Shown piece by piece: positions 17,548-27,993 of a stretch of DNA of 29,094 nucleotides. Position 1 is the first letter of the stretch; the number at the start of each line of letters is the position of its first letter. The translations under genes and the position numbers were made by a program. The stretch is from Bremia lactucae (lineage: Eukaryota > Oomycota > Peronosporomycetes > Peronosporales > Peronosporaceae). Where the stretch lies: positions 10,987,520-11,016,613 of the forward strand of contig NC_090610.1 of NCBI RefSeq assembly GCF_004359215.1, given 5' to 3'. The notes below the pieces were generated by a model that had not been told where the DNA came from, searched no databases, and worked only from the letters and a program-made list of their open reading frames with translations.

Positions 17548-18673
17548 ATGGACATGTTAAATGATAATGGAAATACGCATCACGTTTCGCGTGATAGCTA
17601 CTCCTTTCTAAGTGATATAGAAAGGAGTGCGGTCGAACGAATGAGTTCGATCGTAGGGAATGATGCCATCTTGGACATGATGTCTATATTTGGACAGAAA
17701 ATGCCCTCTATTCAGCTATCGCCAACTTCATGCAACATGCACTTGACGAGGCGAAGGAGAAGGTAGCCTCGCTTGATCAGCAAGGCTCTTAGCAGGAAGA
17801 ACTGTTGAGGTTGCAACAGGTACAGACCCCTGTACCTGGGATGACGCAAACGCGTCGTCCCGAAACTTTAAAGATTGACATCTCTAAGTATAGGGGAGTC
17901 GAAGAAGACTCCCTCTTGAGATGGTTTGTCGAGTTGGACGATGCCATAAGGACACGTCACATCATCGACGAGCAAATGCAAGTCGCATTCACTCAATCAA
18001 ATTTAGCAGGTCGTGCCAAAACTTGGGCATTGGGCCTTAAGTTGCGCGACCCATACGTCTTTGGGTCGCTAGAGGCTTTTAAAGCCCGGCTCAAACAGAC
18101 GTTTGAACCGCTTAGGGCTGAGTTCAGAGCTCGATCATAGCTTCTGAAACTCAAGCAGGCAAGCGTGATGTTCACGCATATGCCCAGCACATACGACTTT
18201 TAGCGAGTTGTATAACAAAAAACCCAGTTCATGAACACACGTTGATTACGGTGTTTAGGCAAGGTCTTACGAATGGTCCCGTAAAGACCCACCTGTTCCG
18301 CTTGGAACTGGATACGCTTGAAGAAGCAATATCCGTTGCGGAACAAGAGGACTTTAGCTTGAGACAGGCTCAAGCTAGTTCTTCATCGTATCGTCCTCCA
18401 AGACGACACGAGCTTGGAAATCCAGAACACAAGGACCTCTCTTATGTCGAAAGCGAGAAACCTCGCTTTTCGAATAATAAGCGATTGCAGAAATGCCATC
18501 GCTGCCAAAAATTAGGACACTACGCTCATGAGTGTAGTGCCCCACGCCCAGCACCGAAAGGTACTGAACGTAATTTTGGACCGTATGCCAAAAAGGGCAA
18601 CAGTCGCGGGGCCGACGTTGTTGCGAAATCGCAACAACGAGACGGACCGCCAAAAAACGGTCGGGGTCAGTAG
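17548..18673 (+). pseudogene. gag: Ty3/Gypsy gag, copy 4 (chimeric, broken)
   Basis: The ATG at 17548 starts MDMLNDNGNTHHVSRDSYSF. It has the subfamily-2 sequence SIFGQK at about residues 50-55 and then a frame change to a stop at 17764-17766. From 17814 the sequence becomes identical to copy 1, with the gag core (17805-18140, ending in the same TAG as at 3222) and the same one-base loss after it. The part 18242-18673 is open for 143 codons because the base missing near 3404 is present here. Its zinc knuckle is CHRCQKLGHYAHEC (Cys 85, 88, 98 and His 93 of that stretch). It ends at TAG 18671-18673, overlapping the frameshift hairpin. Confidence 0.85.
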
Positions 18674-18692
18674 GGGTATAACGCCCTACTGA
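18652..18692 (+). promoter_or_regulatory. candidate -1 frameshift signal, copy 4
   Basis: A AAA AAC at 18652-18658, in gag phase; 8-nt spacer; stem TCAGTAGGG (18667-18675) and CCCTACTGA (18684-18692) with an 8-nt loop. Gag terminates at TAG 18671-18673 inside the 5' arm. Identical to 3735-3775. Confidence 0.65.
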
Positions 18693-19016
18693 TCCAGCAA
18701 CCTCAAGAGAATTTGCAAATCTCTTGACTAAAGTTGCTCCAGACACACAATCATTATATGTCTCTGCACTGGTGATGAGGCATCCCTCATCACCTTGAAA
18801 TTAAAAGTGACAAATGATTTATCACTTAGAGCCTTAGTGGATTGTGGAGCGTCGAATAGCTTTATTCATCGCCAGTCGGTAGAAGTTCGTAGGCGCAAAT
18901 ATGTTGGGCGCGACATCCCTCCAACGAGGATGACGGTGCGTCTAGCGACAGGCGCATCGATAACAGTAATGAAACGCGTAGTGAAATTTCACTACACGTT
19001 AAAAGATTTACAGTAC
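18674..19016 (+). pseudogene. Gypsy aspartic protease fragment, copy 4
   Basis: Same sequence as 3757-4099, with ALVDCGASNSFI and MTVRLATGASITVMKR, the same TAA and frameshift, and the same abrupt end where the inverted linker starts. Not functional. Confidence 0.8.
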
Positions 19017-19019
19017 GAA

Positions 19020-19200
19020 CCGGTATTTTCCTTGAATGTCGCCCGCTAGGCGTGCATTCATGTCTCAATCCACTCGACTTATTGGAGTGGTGGACCTTCG
19101 GCGCTGCCATAGCATTCGCACAGCCGCCGGAAGCTGACTCTACAGGGTAATTAAAAATCACATTGTGATCTTGTGCAGTTGTACTTACTCGTAGTACATG
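19020..19200 (-). pseudogene. inverted Gypsy pol linker fragment, second copy
   Basis: Identical to 4103-4283: minus-strand linker sequence joined head-to-head with a forward protease fragment. Confidence 0.85.
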
Positions 19201-20878
19201 AATAGCTCGAGCTGAACTTGGCGTGACAGTATGATCGCTAGCATGTCTAGTACATCGCGCTTTGGAATGCATGAATGTCACCTGCATCCTCAACAGAGAC
19301 GCTTTCATGTTGGAAGTCTCCTTGTATGGTGCTGTCACATTTAAATGCCCCAGTTCTGCCCGACCTTTCAAATGGGTCCTACTTTTGAACCTCTTTAATC
19401 ATGAAAGCCACTGTAATAGCAGCTTTTCACCTCGAAAACCAGATGATGAGGTTTGTACAGACCTCCACATTAAAGTTTTCACTTAAAGTTGTAATGTCTG
19501 TAGCTCATTTTGGCCATCGTGTAATAATGTAGCTCGGATTTGACGATTGCGTCTATTTGTGCGTGTTGCTCTGGGACGCCCCGTGTCAACAGGCGTCCAA
19601 GATGCTTCGCATCTTATGCAGTATTTCCAGTTGAGCTTTCTTAAGCAGGGATGCTACTGCGCGTCAAATTTATGAAAACTTGACCGTGACTCTCAAGGGT
19701 TCTGGCTTGTCCGAATCGCGAATGTCGTGGACGGACCACAAAAAGCAATCAAGCGTGACAGGCTCACATAGCACTAGCACATAAGAAGTGACAAACAAGT
19801 TATAATAATCTACGATGGAGCTTGGTATATGTATCCTTACAGCTTATGTAATATTTTTAATCTAACACATGTTCAGCAAATTTGAGGCTCTGTTTTTTTA
19901 CTAGTCACTCAAGTCTGAGTTGGTATAGTGATCAATATTTTATTGATCAAGGCATTTTTTTGGTATAACCCCATTTTGAAAGCTGTGACAAAGCTATCGT
20001 AAATATTGATTTATGTAGAAAAATGCAATTGGGAATAACGGACCGTCAAAATTAGTTATGTGTCAACTTTGACTTTTCTCGCAGAATCGGTAACATATGG
20101 CAAACCATTTTTTTATCAAGGGTATTGATATCCCCACAACTAAAATGATATCCCCACAACTATTTTTAAAATTGTTATTATTATTTTTAAATTCAAACCG
20201 CTCCAACTTGAACTATTGCTTTCACAACTTTGTAAAAGAATAAATAAATCATTTTAATTTTGCATGCTAAATTTGATGTTCCTAAAACTCCTATAAAGAT
20301 ACTCATTGTTCATTTATTTACCAAAGTTTTGGGAATTACAATTCCGGACTTTACCTTTTCATTGTAAATGTCCTTATGCTAGCTCTATTTGACAAATCTT
20401 GCAATTCAAGAGCTTTTTCTTGCCTCGATAGGTCTAAATCCAGATTGGAAGGATCCTTTGAATGGTAGTTTCGCCTCAATACTAAGTCTTCATGCTATTG
20501 GATGCCCAGCAATATTTTTTATTATTCGTGGTCATGTTGACCATTTTTCACAAGCAATTTCCATTGTTAATCATGTTTATATATTATAGCGTAGATAAAA
20601 CAAATGGACAGTAAACTAACTTAGTAGCAGTTTTGCGCTGTCGATTCTCCTGAGTAAGATTTGACCTCTTCTGATTAAAAAGTTGAATCTTTTGCCTCAA
20701 GTACCCTCTCTATGATTAAATCTTACCTTGTATCGTATGTCCCTTCCAAGTTGCACTTTATGTAGTATCGCGTATTTGTTGTAGAGCTTTTGATAGCCAC
20801 TGCATAGCTTTCAATGAATTTAAAACTCTTATGCAGCTTTGAAGAGCTCTATAAATATGTTATAGGTTTGGTGAACTG
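19201..20878. other. unassigned AT-rich region, second copy
   Basis: Copy of 4284-5961, with the same adjacent hairpins (about 19573-19615), the 9-bp inverted repeat near 19930 and the 20-bp tandem duplication near 20126. No gene is recognised. A Copia element is inserted at its end. Confidence 0.5.
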
Positions 20879-21060
20879 TGTTGGAGATTGACATTGAGGT
20901 TGGTGCGTGCGGAGACTGAAGAAGATTTCCTTAGTGTGATGCGCGCCGTATTTCCGACATATTGAGGAGCATGATCATGCAAGTGCTTTAATACCCCCCC
21001 TTTTACTTTGATAACTAGCGGTGGTCCGAGGGCCGTCTCTGCGTCAAGCTTGTCTGCCCA
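20879..21060 (+). repeat. Copia 1 5' LTR
   Basis: TGTTGGAG...TGCCCA, 182 bp. Internal sequence starts with ATAGGTGATGAGCC. I could not assign a tRNA to the primer site. Identical to 5962-6143. Confidence 0.85.
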
Positions 21061-21067
21061 ATAGGTG

Positions 21068-22230
21068 ATGAGCCGCAACAGCTCGGACGATAAGGACACT
21101 GATGTCTGAGGTCAAACTCCATCGCCAACGCTGCGCCTAGGTGCAAGCGAATGGGTTTGAGGTAGACGAATACGAGGAAAAGGTTGCCCGCGCTGCGGGC
21201 GACGGAGATGAATATTCGGTGGGCAGGGGAGTCAAGGAGCGACGCACTGAAGACAGTGAGATGTTTCAGCTCATGCGTGGGTTGATGGGACGATTGGATC
21301 GCTTGGATGAATCACAAAGCAAGATTTAGCGACAGAGTTCTGGAGGGCTACGTGTGAATAAGATTGTGGAAAATGTGTTCATATGTCACCAAGAGATAAT
21401 TTGTTTATATACGGGACTGGGACGTGGTCCACGAGTGCATATCGATGCGGTGAGTGGGTTACATCAAATGAACAAGCCGGATAGGCCTGCGAAGCCGCCA
21501 GGATACATTGGACACCGGCAACACGATCATGAATTACCACGGTCGCAATCGGAAAGAGTTTATGCCGCCGCCGTGAACGACCACCAGGCTGTTCCGCTAG
21601 TGTATCACCACCACATGGACGATGCTAGAAGACCAACACAGCATATGGAGCAGGTTGGGAGGTACCCTGACGCGAGGCTTAAAAAGCTTGCAATTTGTAT
21701 GTTTGATGGAGCGGTATTGTACGAAGGACTTGGCTCTAGATTTTTGGAGTGGGGACGTCGTTTCGATTTACACGACGTCCCCCACTCCAAAAATTGGCCT
21801 AATCAGCCTGTGATTTTCTATGGCCGGAAGACGATCAAGTTTATCTTCTTGGACACTATATCCAAGGCATGGCCGAGCGTTACTATCATAAACAATTGGA
21901 AACTTGGTGGAATAAGATGCCCACCCTTTAATACGCAATGGAGAAAATGCTTGAGGCATTTAAAAGACATATCACTCCGGCCCAATCGATGAGGCTGTTT
22001 ACAAAGCCGAAGGACCCGAAGAAAATATGGACTGATCAATTTCTCTATCTGGTGGTTCTGGCGGAAGTGTCGGGAGGAGCTGTAGAATACCTGGTCCTCA
22101 ACAACAAAGTGCAATACGCATAAGAAGACATGTGGGTAGTGCTGATGGCGAAGGTACATGGTCGAAGGACGGATTATTTGCAGCAAGCTGAAGAGCTGGC
22201 CCATTTTGCCCAAGCTTGGGATCCGTGACA
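21068..22230 (+). pseudogene. gag: Copia 1 gag
   Basis: The ATG at 21068 gives MSRNSSDDKDTDV and a stop. Further pieces follow: a charged helical part near 21190-21329 (EDSEMFQLMRGLMGRLDRLD), then the gag core LAICMFDGAVLYEGLGSRFL and EWGRRF to about 21762. A hairpin at 21740-21794 interrupts the frame. In another phase follow FLWPEDDQVYLLGHYIQGMA, ERYYHKQLETWWNKMPT, a TAA, then YAMEKMLEAFKRHITPAQSM and KPKDPKKIWTDQFLYLV, and QQAEELAHFAQAWDP near 22180-22227. Together they cover a Copia-type gag of about 370 residues with several lesions. Confidence 0.8.
21740..21794. repeat. long hairpin inside Copia 1 gag
   Basis: The left arm is 21740-21760 (ATTTTTGGAGTGGGG then ACGTCG) and the right arm 21773-21794, complementary over 21 bases with a single extra C in the right arm; the loop is 12 nt (21761-21772). 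Gag reads normally up to the left arm (FLEWGRRF) and resumes in another phase after the right arm. The right arm is therefore best explained as a copy of the left arm made by a template switch. Confidence 0.9.
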
Positions 22231-22760
22231 AAGAAGCAAGTGTCGAGAGGTGATGCGAACGTCGCCCGAGAGCTGCGATTTCGTGGGACTCAGAGGTGTC
22301 ATGAATGTGGCGAGATTGGACTTTTAAGACAGATGTGTCCTTATCGCAGCAGTGAAGTTTCAAAAGGTAACGCAAATTTTACGCTGGCGATATCAGCACA
22401 GGGAGTTTCTCCTAATGACTGCTGGATATTAGATAGTGGGTCAAGCCGTCATTTATGCAGCGATGATATGTGATTGGAAGACGTCAAAGACGCCAGCGGC
22501 GTGTGTATTACGCCTAATGGAGAAGAAGTTATGATCAGCAAAGTGGGAAATGTGATACTGCAAGTATCTGCGGATGGCAAGACACACACTGTAAAGCTAA
22601 CCAAAGTTTATTTCGCGGTCGGACTTGCTCACAATTTGATTTCGTATGGATAATTGGATGCTAACGGGTATGTACTAGGTCGTCGTGGTACTCAGCGTGT
22701 ACCCAAGACGCGTGATGAAAACTGTGTGATTTTTAACGTGGGCCTGTCGCAAAGTGTACT
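22216..22760 (+). pseudogene. Copia 1 zinc knuckle and protease
   Basis: In the stretch opened at 22216, the zinc knuckle CHECGEIGLLRQMC is at residues 28-41; the expected His (position 36) is Leu, so zinc binding should be lost. The protease active site CWILDSGSSRHLC is at residues 69-81 (Asp 73). A TGA at 22471-22473 breaks the protease; in the same phase follow ASGVCITPNGEEVMISKVGN and KVYFAVGLAHNLISYG, then a TAA, and the phase continues as LDANGYVL. Family members normally continue into the pre-integrase domain. Confidence 0.85.
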
Positions 22761-22820
22761 TATGGTTCAATGGTTCAGGCCACTGTTATACAAACACGGC
22801 AGCAACATCTTGAATTGATT

Positions 22821-23870
22821 TTAGTGGCACTTGTGAAAACATCGAGTCACATTCTGATACCCACGACGAACCTCAACGGGGTACATTAAACGATTTTCAT
22901 CTACGCGTAGACCACCTGCATTATGGTGCCATCTAGAGACTGGCTCAATTCGGCGTCGGGAATCACTCTCACTGATCGCACACGTGTCAACTGTACGACA
23001 TATATACACATGACAAACAGAGCAAAAATCGACAGCCTACTCAAGATACTGGGGAAAACTCTATCTATCGACCGAATTGGCGGGGTTAACCATGACGCCA
23101 AGAGACAGACTCGGAAATTGCTACATGATCAACTTTGTGGATCACAAGTAACTACGTGAGAATTTTTCTCGCCCGCACTAAGGATCAAGCGGCTAAATCA
23201 TTTGAGAATTTTTGGTGTTCTTCGAGAAGCGTTTTACTTGTCGGGTCACGTTTTGCATACCGACTAGGGTGGTGAATACGCGAATGTTTTGTGAAAAGTC
23301 TGGTGTGGTTCCCAGCGCAGTGAGGCAAGAAACCAAGCTACTAACGGGAAGGCGAAAAGTATGCACCGTACCATTATGAATATGGCACGGTGCATGACTT
23401 TTTCCAGCGGTTTGCCGCTTAGGTTTCGGGGGGATGCAGTTCAATACGCTACATACGTCTTAAATCGGTCGCCGACTAATGCTAATACTGGTAAAGCATC
23501 TCCGATCGGAAGCTGACAAAGTTCCACCAGCCGTGAATGCGATTGTTGTAGTTGGTTTTCCATGCTCGGTGTACCGAGTCCCGACAAAGAACAATTTTGC
23601 GAAGCGTGCACAGCGTAGTTATATTTTGTTGGGATTGGTGATGACACTAAAGATTATCAAGTGTTTTTGCCCAAGGATCATATTGTCATCACAACGCAAC
23701 ATATACGCGACATCGAGGCGCTTGATAAAGAGCAGAATGAATTACTCTTGAGTCGCAACATCGCTCGTGGTATAGATGCGAAAAGTATTGCGTGTAATGA
23801 GGCCGATGACAATCCGTCGGTAATTCGCCGACGTTCAGACAACCCAGTTTGGATTAGGTGACAAGATTTA
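22821..23870 (+). pseudogene. Copia 1 integrase remnants
   Basis: Pieces in changing phases: GTLNDFHLRVDHLHYGAI (about 22879-22932; pre-integrase, normally RLGHLHYGAI), then TRVNCTTYIHMTNRAKIDS in the zinc-binding region. NFVDHKSNYVRIFLARTKDQ follows on either side of 23160 with a phase change. Later come VVVGFPCSVYRVPTKNNFAKRAQ (in two overlapping parts) and CFCPRIILSSQ/FLPKDHIVITTQHIRD near 23660-23710, the C-terminal integrase region. A large part of the catalytic core between about 23290 and 23470 is not readable. Dead. Confidence 0.75.
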
Positions 23871-23954
23871 TGCATGTTGGGTCAGATGACAATCCAGAAG
23901 TGTGTCAGGCGGTTGATGTTGATATTGGAGTGGTGAACAACGTGACGGATACGG

Positions 23955-24880
23955 ATCCGTCGAACTTCCGCGAAGCAATTCAAAGCGTTAACAAATCTGA
24001 ATGGGAAGCCGCGATGCATTAAGAAGTTCAAGCAGTGAAGAATAACCACGTGTGGAACATGGTATTGACACCATCAACTGCAAATTGTCTACATACAAAA
24101 TGGGTGTACAAGACAAAGCGCGACGCAGATGGGAAATTGAAACGACACAAAGCACGATTGGTCGTGTGCGGAAATATACAAGTTTTGGTCGCGACTACAA
24201 CGTCACTTTCGCAGCTGTGATGGAAATGTCGAGCGTAAAAATCATTTTGGCTTTGGCGAGAATATGGAGAGTCCCGGCACAACACGACATCTTAACGCAT
24301 ATGACAAGGCCGAGAAAAACCGGAGCTCGACATTTTCTAAGAATTCCGCAAGGAAATGAACGTGGATCACGCCACACTCCAGTCGTTTAAGGCCGAGAAG
24401 AAGAATGAATTGTCGCTTAGATTAAAGAAGGCGCTGTATGGATTAAAACAAGCTGGAAGACATTGGTCTGATTTGCTGCACAAGAAGTTAATATCGCTAG
24501 AGTTCACACAGTGTCTTACGGACACGTGTATGTACTGGAAGCGAGACGATACACGGCTTATTGTCGTGGGTGTATACGTTGACGACCTTATGGTAACGGC
24601 TACAACATCATCGCTGATCGACATGTTTTTTGCCGATTTGGAGAATTTGTCGGTGGGTATTGCCCATAAATTCCTAGGAATACGAACTAATTATGATGAT
24701 GAAAATGGTTACGACATCGACCAAGAAGTGACAATTGTGGACGTGCTCAATAACCTCGGTCTGGAGAATGCTCGTGGAACGCGAAGTTCCATAGATGATA
24801 CTACTTATGATGTTGTCGTAAATGATATCGCGATCCCTGTTTATGCTACACCGGATGGGATCTCCGTGCGCAAATTTTAA
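23955..24880 (+). pseudogene. Copia 1 reverse transcriptase
   Basis: The sequence starts with SNFREAIQS and NKSEWEAAMH, a TAA, then EVQAVKNNHVWNMV, HTKWVYKTKRDADGKLKRHK and ARLVVCG (24035 onward). A frameshift follows into GRDYNVTFAAVMEMSSVKII. The region of the first catalytic Asp is disrupted near 24270-24400. From 24356 the frame is open for 174 codons: LRLKKALYGLKQAGRHWSDL, the catalytic box VGVYVDDLMVTAT (YVDDL at 24575-24589), HKFLGIRTNYDDENGYDIDQ, to a TAA at 24878-24880. RT cannot be made whole. Confidence 0.85.
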
Positions 24881-25604
24881 TCGCTGGTGAGTTGTATGCT
24901 ATGGATATCGCGCTGCACTCGTCCCGATATCTCGTTCGCGGTTCATCGTGCGACCAGACGTGCGCATTGCCCGACGGAAGGCGATTGGAAACTTGCCAAG
25001 ACGATAGCTAGATACATCCAAGGGTCGACAAAGGTTCGTCTGCGAATAAAAAGGACAAAATGATTTAAATGCACCGCTCAATTTGGTGGGATATAGTGAT
25101 GCAGACTTTACTGCAGATAAAAAGACCGTAAATCCATCACTGGGGAATATGTTGAGGTGACGGGTATGTCAGTTGCATGATTTACACGCAAACAGGTTGG
25201 GGCTTCTATCTATACTATGGAAGCAGAGTTTACTGCAGCGTCGATCGTGGTTGCAGAGATGATTGACATCAAAGAATTGCTCGGAGAGACGGGATCAATT
25301 GTGTGATGCCGATGTCGCTTAAGTTCGACAATCAAGCAGCACTAAAGCAACTTGCCGGAGAATCTTCGTCAAAGGCAAAGCGCGTTGACGTGAGAATCAA
25401 ATTTGTGGGCTCGTATGCTAAGCGAGGGATTTTCAAGACCGAGTATTGCGGAGGGTCCCGCATGCCAGCTGACATGATAACAAAGGCACTTCATGCGCCG
25501 AGGTTGGAGGAGTTAAAGACTTCAATCGGTCTGTGCTACAAGGGGTCAGGAGTGTCACGATTAGAACGTGCACATGGAGAACGTAAACATGCACGATGGA
25601 GAAG
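24881..25604 (+). pseudogene. Copia 1 RT connection and RNase H
   Basis: CTRPDISFAVHRATRRAHCP lies at 24913 onward in the RT/RNase H connection (normally TRPDI-FAV), then WKLAKTIARYIQGS. RNase H pieces follow: GYSDADFTADK (first Asp), SIYTMEAEFTAASIVVAE (catalytic Glu), then from 25303 MPMSLKFDNQAALKQLAGES (DNQ motif) through KRVDVRIKFV, SRMPADMITKALHAPRLEEL, a typical Copia C-terminus. Several stops separate them. The purine run GATGGAGAAG before 25605 is the likely polypurine tract. Confidence 0.85.
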
Positions 25605-25835
25605 TGTTGGAAATTGGCATTGAAGTTGGTGCGTGTGGAGACTGGAGGAGATTTCCTTAATGCGATGCGCGCCGTGTTTCCGACCTATTCAGGAGCATGA
25701 TCATGCAAGTGCTTAGGCTAGAAGGATCGGTTTACCTCTTAACCTTTTCTTTATTATCTTTATTACACTCCCCCTTCTACCTTTAATAACTACCGGCGGT
25801 CCGAAGGCCGTCTCTGCGTCAAGCTTGTCTGCCCA
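25605..25835 (+). repeat. Copia 1 3' LTR
   Basis: TGTTGGAAATTGG...TGCCCA, 231 bp. It is aligned with 20879-21060 throughout except for an extra block at about 25719-25775. Confidence 0.85.
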
Positions 25836-26348
25836 GTAAACTGGTGTGGGAAGCAATGTAGGTAGCAACTGTCTTTGTCAAGTTTGATGTAAACACGGGA
25901 TGAGTGATTAAATTGGTACTGTATAAAGGAGCTGAACAAGCATCCTTTATATAGACAAAACATAATGTGGACATTGTGGCATAATCTACACCTGAGACAT
26001 AGTATGTAGTAGCCAATCATAGCCGAAGCATAATATGTACTAGCCAATGCTACTTGAACCATAACATGTATTAGCCAATCACAGGTGAAACTTAACGTGT
26101 ATTGGCCATTCGGCATTTTGGGTTGAAATCTAAAATTAATATCCTTACAGAAACTGCTGCCCACTTTAAAACAACTCATTCGGTAATGTTATCACAATAA
26201 TTTACGTTTTTTTTTGGGAGATTTATACCTGTTAACAAAATCCACTTGTAGAGGTGCGTCCGTAGCATAAATTGGGTGCGTCCGCAGCAATTCCTTTTAT
26301 TTATTTATTTCTTAAAGAAGTTGTGGGAGTAATAATTTATGGAAGAGC
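25836..26348. other. flank between Copia 1 and a Gypsy LTR; no gene
   Basis: I see no convincing frame. It holds a 31-bp minisatellite (25990-26113), a T-rich run near 26207 and a short near-repeat GTGCGTCCG(T/C)AGCA at about 26255-26289. Confidence 0.5.
25990..26113 (+). repeat. 31-bp x 4 imperfect tandem repeat with CCAAT
   Basis: Four units of exactly 31 bp: 25990-26020, 26021-26051, 26052-26082 and 26083-26113. A shared core is GAA/GAG-N-CATAAYATGTA-T/C-TAGCCAAT near each unit end; units 1-3 keep CCAAT and unit 4 has CCATT. A possible fifth, poorly matching unit precedes them (about 25953-25983). Confidence 0.8.
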
Positions 26349-26801
26349 TGTAACGGGGTGTATCTTTACTTAAAATTAACACTTAAAGGTTGTAAATTAA
26401 TATATTATCTAAAAGGTAGATAATATTTGGAGGATATTACTTTATATAGTAATGTTCAGAATTCTTATCCATAAATAGGTATAGACCATTATATCTATTT
26501 ATTCCGCAGACTAATCAGCTGTACAGATAAACAAAGAGAGATACAGATAAGATAAAGATAAGAATTCAATTACATGTTTGGTGTTAGATTATAATTAAGT
26601 TAGCATTTACAAGATAAAAAGAGAGACACTTAATTATATTAATACAGTTTTTATTTTACCCTCTTTAAGCTAGTTACCTTAAAGAGAAGTCTTCCTCTGC
26701 ACGTACTAGTGTACATGAAATAACGTAAGGCACACACTCGCACTGAGGCAGTGCGAAGTGGACTTGTTCTGAAGCAGTACAAGTCGTAGTGCCCCGTTAC
26801 A
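26349..26801 (+). repeat. family A Gypsy 5' LTR, copy 3 (453 bp)
   Basis: TGTAACGGGG...CCCCGTTACA with perfect ends, closest to the solo LTR at 7009-7460. The TGGTAGCAC primer site starts at 26804 and gag follows at 26852. The terminal hairpins are present with a few changes (ACACACTCGCACT in place of ACCACTCGCACT). Confidence 0.85.
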
Positions 26802-26851
26802 CCTGGTAGCACTTTGTAGTCCGTCCAAGGACCACATTAATCACATCTAAC

Positions 26852-27974
26852 ATGGACATGTTAGATGATAGTTGGAATACGCATCACGTTTCCAGTGAAA
26901 GCTACTCCTTTTTAAGTGATATAGAAAGGAGTGCGGTCGAACGAATGAGTTCGACCGTAGGAAACGATGCAATCTTGGCAATGCTGTCCGGTTTGGACAG
27001 AGGGGCCCTCCATTCAGCCATCGCCATAATCATTCAACATGAATTTAACGAGATGAAGGAAAAACTAGCCTTGCTGAATCAGCAAGGCTCTCAACAGGCA
27101 GAACTGTTGAGGTTACAACAGGTGCAGACCCCTGTACCTGGGATGACGCAAACGCGTCGTCCCGAAACTTTAAAGATTGACATCTATAAGTATAAAGGAG
27201 TCGAAGAAGACCCCCTCTTTAGATGGCTTGTCAAGTTGGACGATGCCATAAGGGCTTGTCACATCGTCGACGAGCAAATGCAAGTCGCATTCGCTCAATC
27301 AAATTTAGCAGGTCGTGCCAAAACTTGGGCATTGGGCCTTAAGTTGCGCGACCCATACGTCTTGGGTCGCTAGAGGCTTTTAAAGCCCGGCTCAAGCAGA
27401 CGTTTGAACCACCAAGGGCTGAGTTCAGAGTTCGTTCAGAGCTTCTGAAACTTAGGCAAGGCAAGCGTGATGTTCACGCATATGCTTAGCACATTCGACT
27501 CTTAGCTAGTTGTATAACAAATAACCCAGTTCATATACACATGTTGATTACGGTGTTCATGCAAGGTCTTACGGATGGTCCCATGAAGACCCTCCTGTTC
27601 CGCTTGGAACTGAATACGCTAGAAGAAGCAATATCCGTTGCGGAACAGGAGAACTTAAGTTGAGACAGGCTCAAGCTAGTTCGTCATCATATCGTCCTCC
27701 AAGACGACACGAGTTAGGAGGTCCAGAACCCATGGACCTTTCTTACGTCGAAAGCGAGAGACCTCGCTTTTCGAGCAATAAGCGATCGCAGAAATGCCAT
27801 CACTGCCAAAACTTAGGACACTACGCTCATGAGTGTAGTGCCCCACGCCCAGCACCGAAAGGTACTTAACGTAATTTTGAACCGTATGCCAAAAAGGGCA
27901 ACGGTCGCGGGTCCGACGTTGTTGCGAAATCGCAACAGTGAAGCGGACCGCAAAAAACCTGTCGGGGTCAGTAG
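26852..27974 (+). pseudogene. gag: Ty3/Gypsy gag, copy 3 (broken)
   Basis: The ATG at 26852 starts MDMLDDSWNTHHVSSES. The first 173 codons are open and show the family best: ERSAVERMSSTVGNDAILAM (no TGA here), the coiled helical part with QQGSQQAELLRLQQVQ, and the gag core LVKLDDAIRACHIVDEQMQV and NLAGRAKTWALGLKLRDPY. One base is missing near 27361 (GTCTTGGG against GTCTTTGGG). A TAG at 27487-27489, a one-base loss near 27653 and a TAA at 27867-27869 follow. The zinc knuckle is CHHCQNLGHYAHEC at about 27798-27839. Gag phase ends at TAG 27972-27974 inside the frameshift hairpin. Confidence 0.85.
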
Positions 27975-27993
27975 GGGCGCAACGCCCTACTGA
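27952..27993 (+). promoter_or_regulatory. candidate frameshift signal, copy 3 (phase altered)
   Basis: AAAAAAC at 27952-27958, 9-nt spacer, stem TCAGTAGGG (27968-27976) and CCCTACTGA (27985-27993), loop GCGCAACG. The loop differs from the other copies at three positions while the arms do not. A lost C before the heptamer and a gained base after it put the heptamer out of gag phase here. Confidence 0.55.

Larger units (their letters stand above)
17814..21119 (+). repeat. segmental copy of 2898-6202
   Basis: This matches 2898-6202 almost base for base at offset 14916, then 14917 after one inserted base near 18322. I noticed only that indel and one substitution (ATGACTG at 4578-4584 against ATGTCTG at 19495-19501). 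It includes gag lesions, the inverted linker, the unassigned 1.7 kb and the Copia LTR. It stops where the gap begins at 6203. Confidence 0.9.
20879..25835 (+). mobile_element. Ty1/Copia retrotransposon 1, full length, decayed
   Basis: About 4.96 kb with two LTRs, gag, protease, integrase, RT and RNase H in Copia order. The 5' LTR is 182 bp and the 3' LTR 231 bp; the difference is mainly an extra block of about 50 bp in the 3' LTR (about 25719-25775). The LTRs also differ by many substitutions, so the insertion is old. The flanks GTGAAC (before) and GTAAAC (after) may be a decayed target-site duplication. Protein motifs resemble a Copia lineage I recall from Phytophthora genomes. Confidence 0.9.

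Noticed and set aside
25990..26113. CRISPR-like array
   Set aside because: Units are directly adjacent without spacers and the genome is eukaryotic; it is a minisatellite.
26232..26300. Near-repeat GTGCGTCCG as terminal repeat of a DNA transposon
   Set aside because: The copies are direct, short and close together; no element boundary or transposase is visible.
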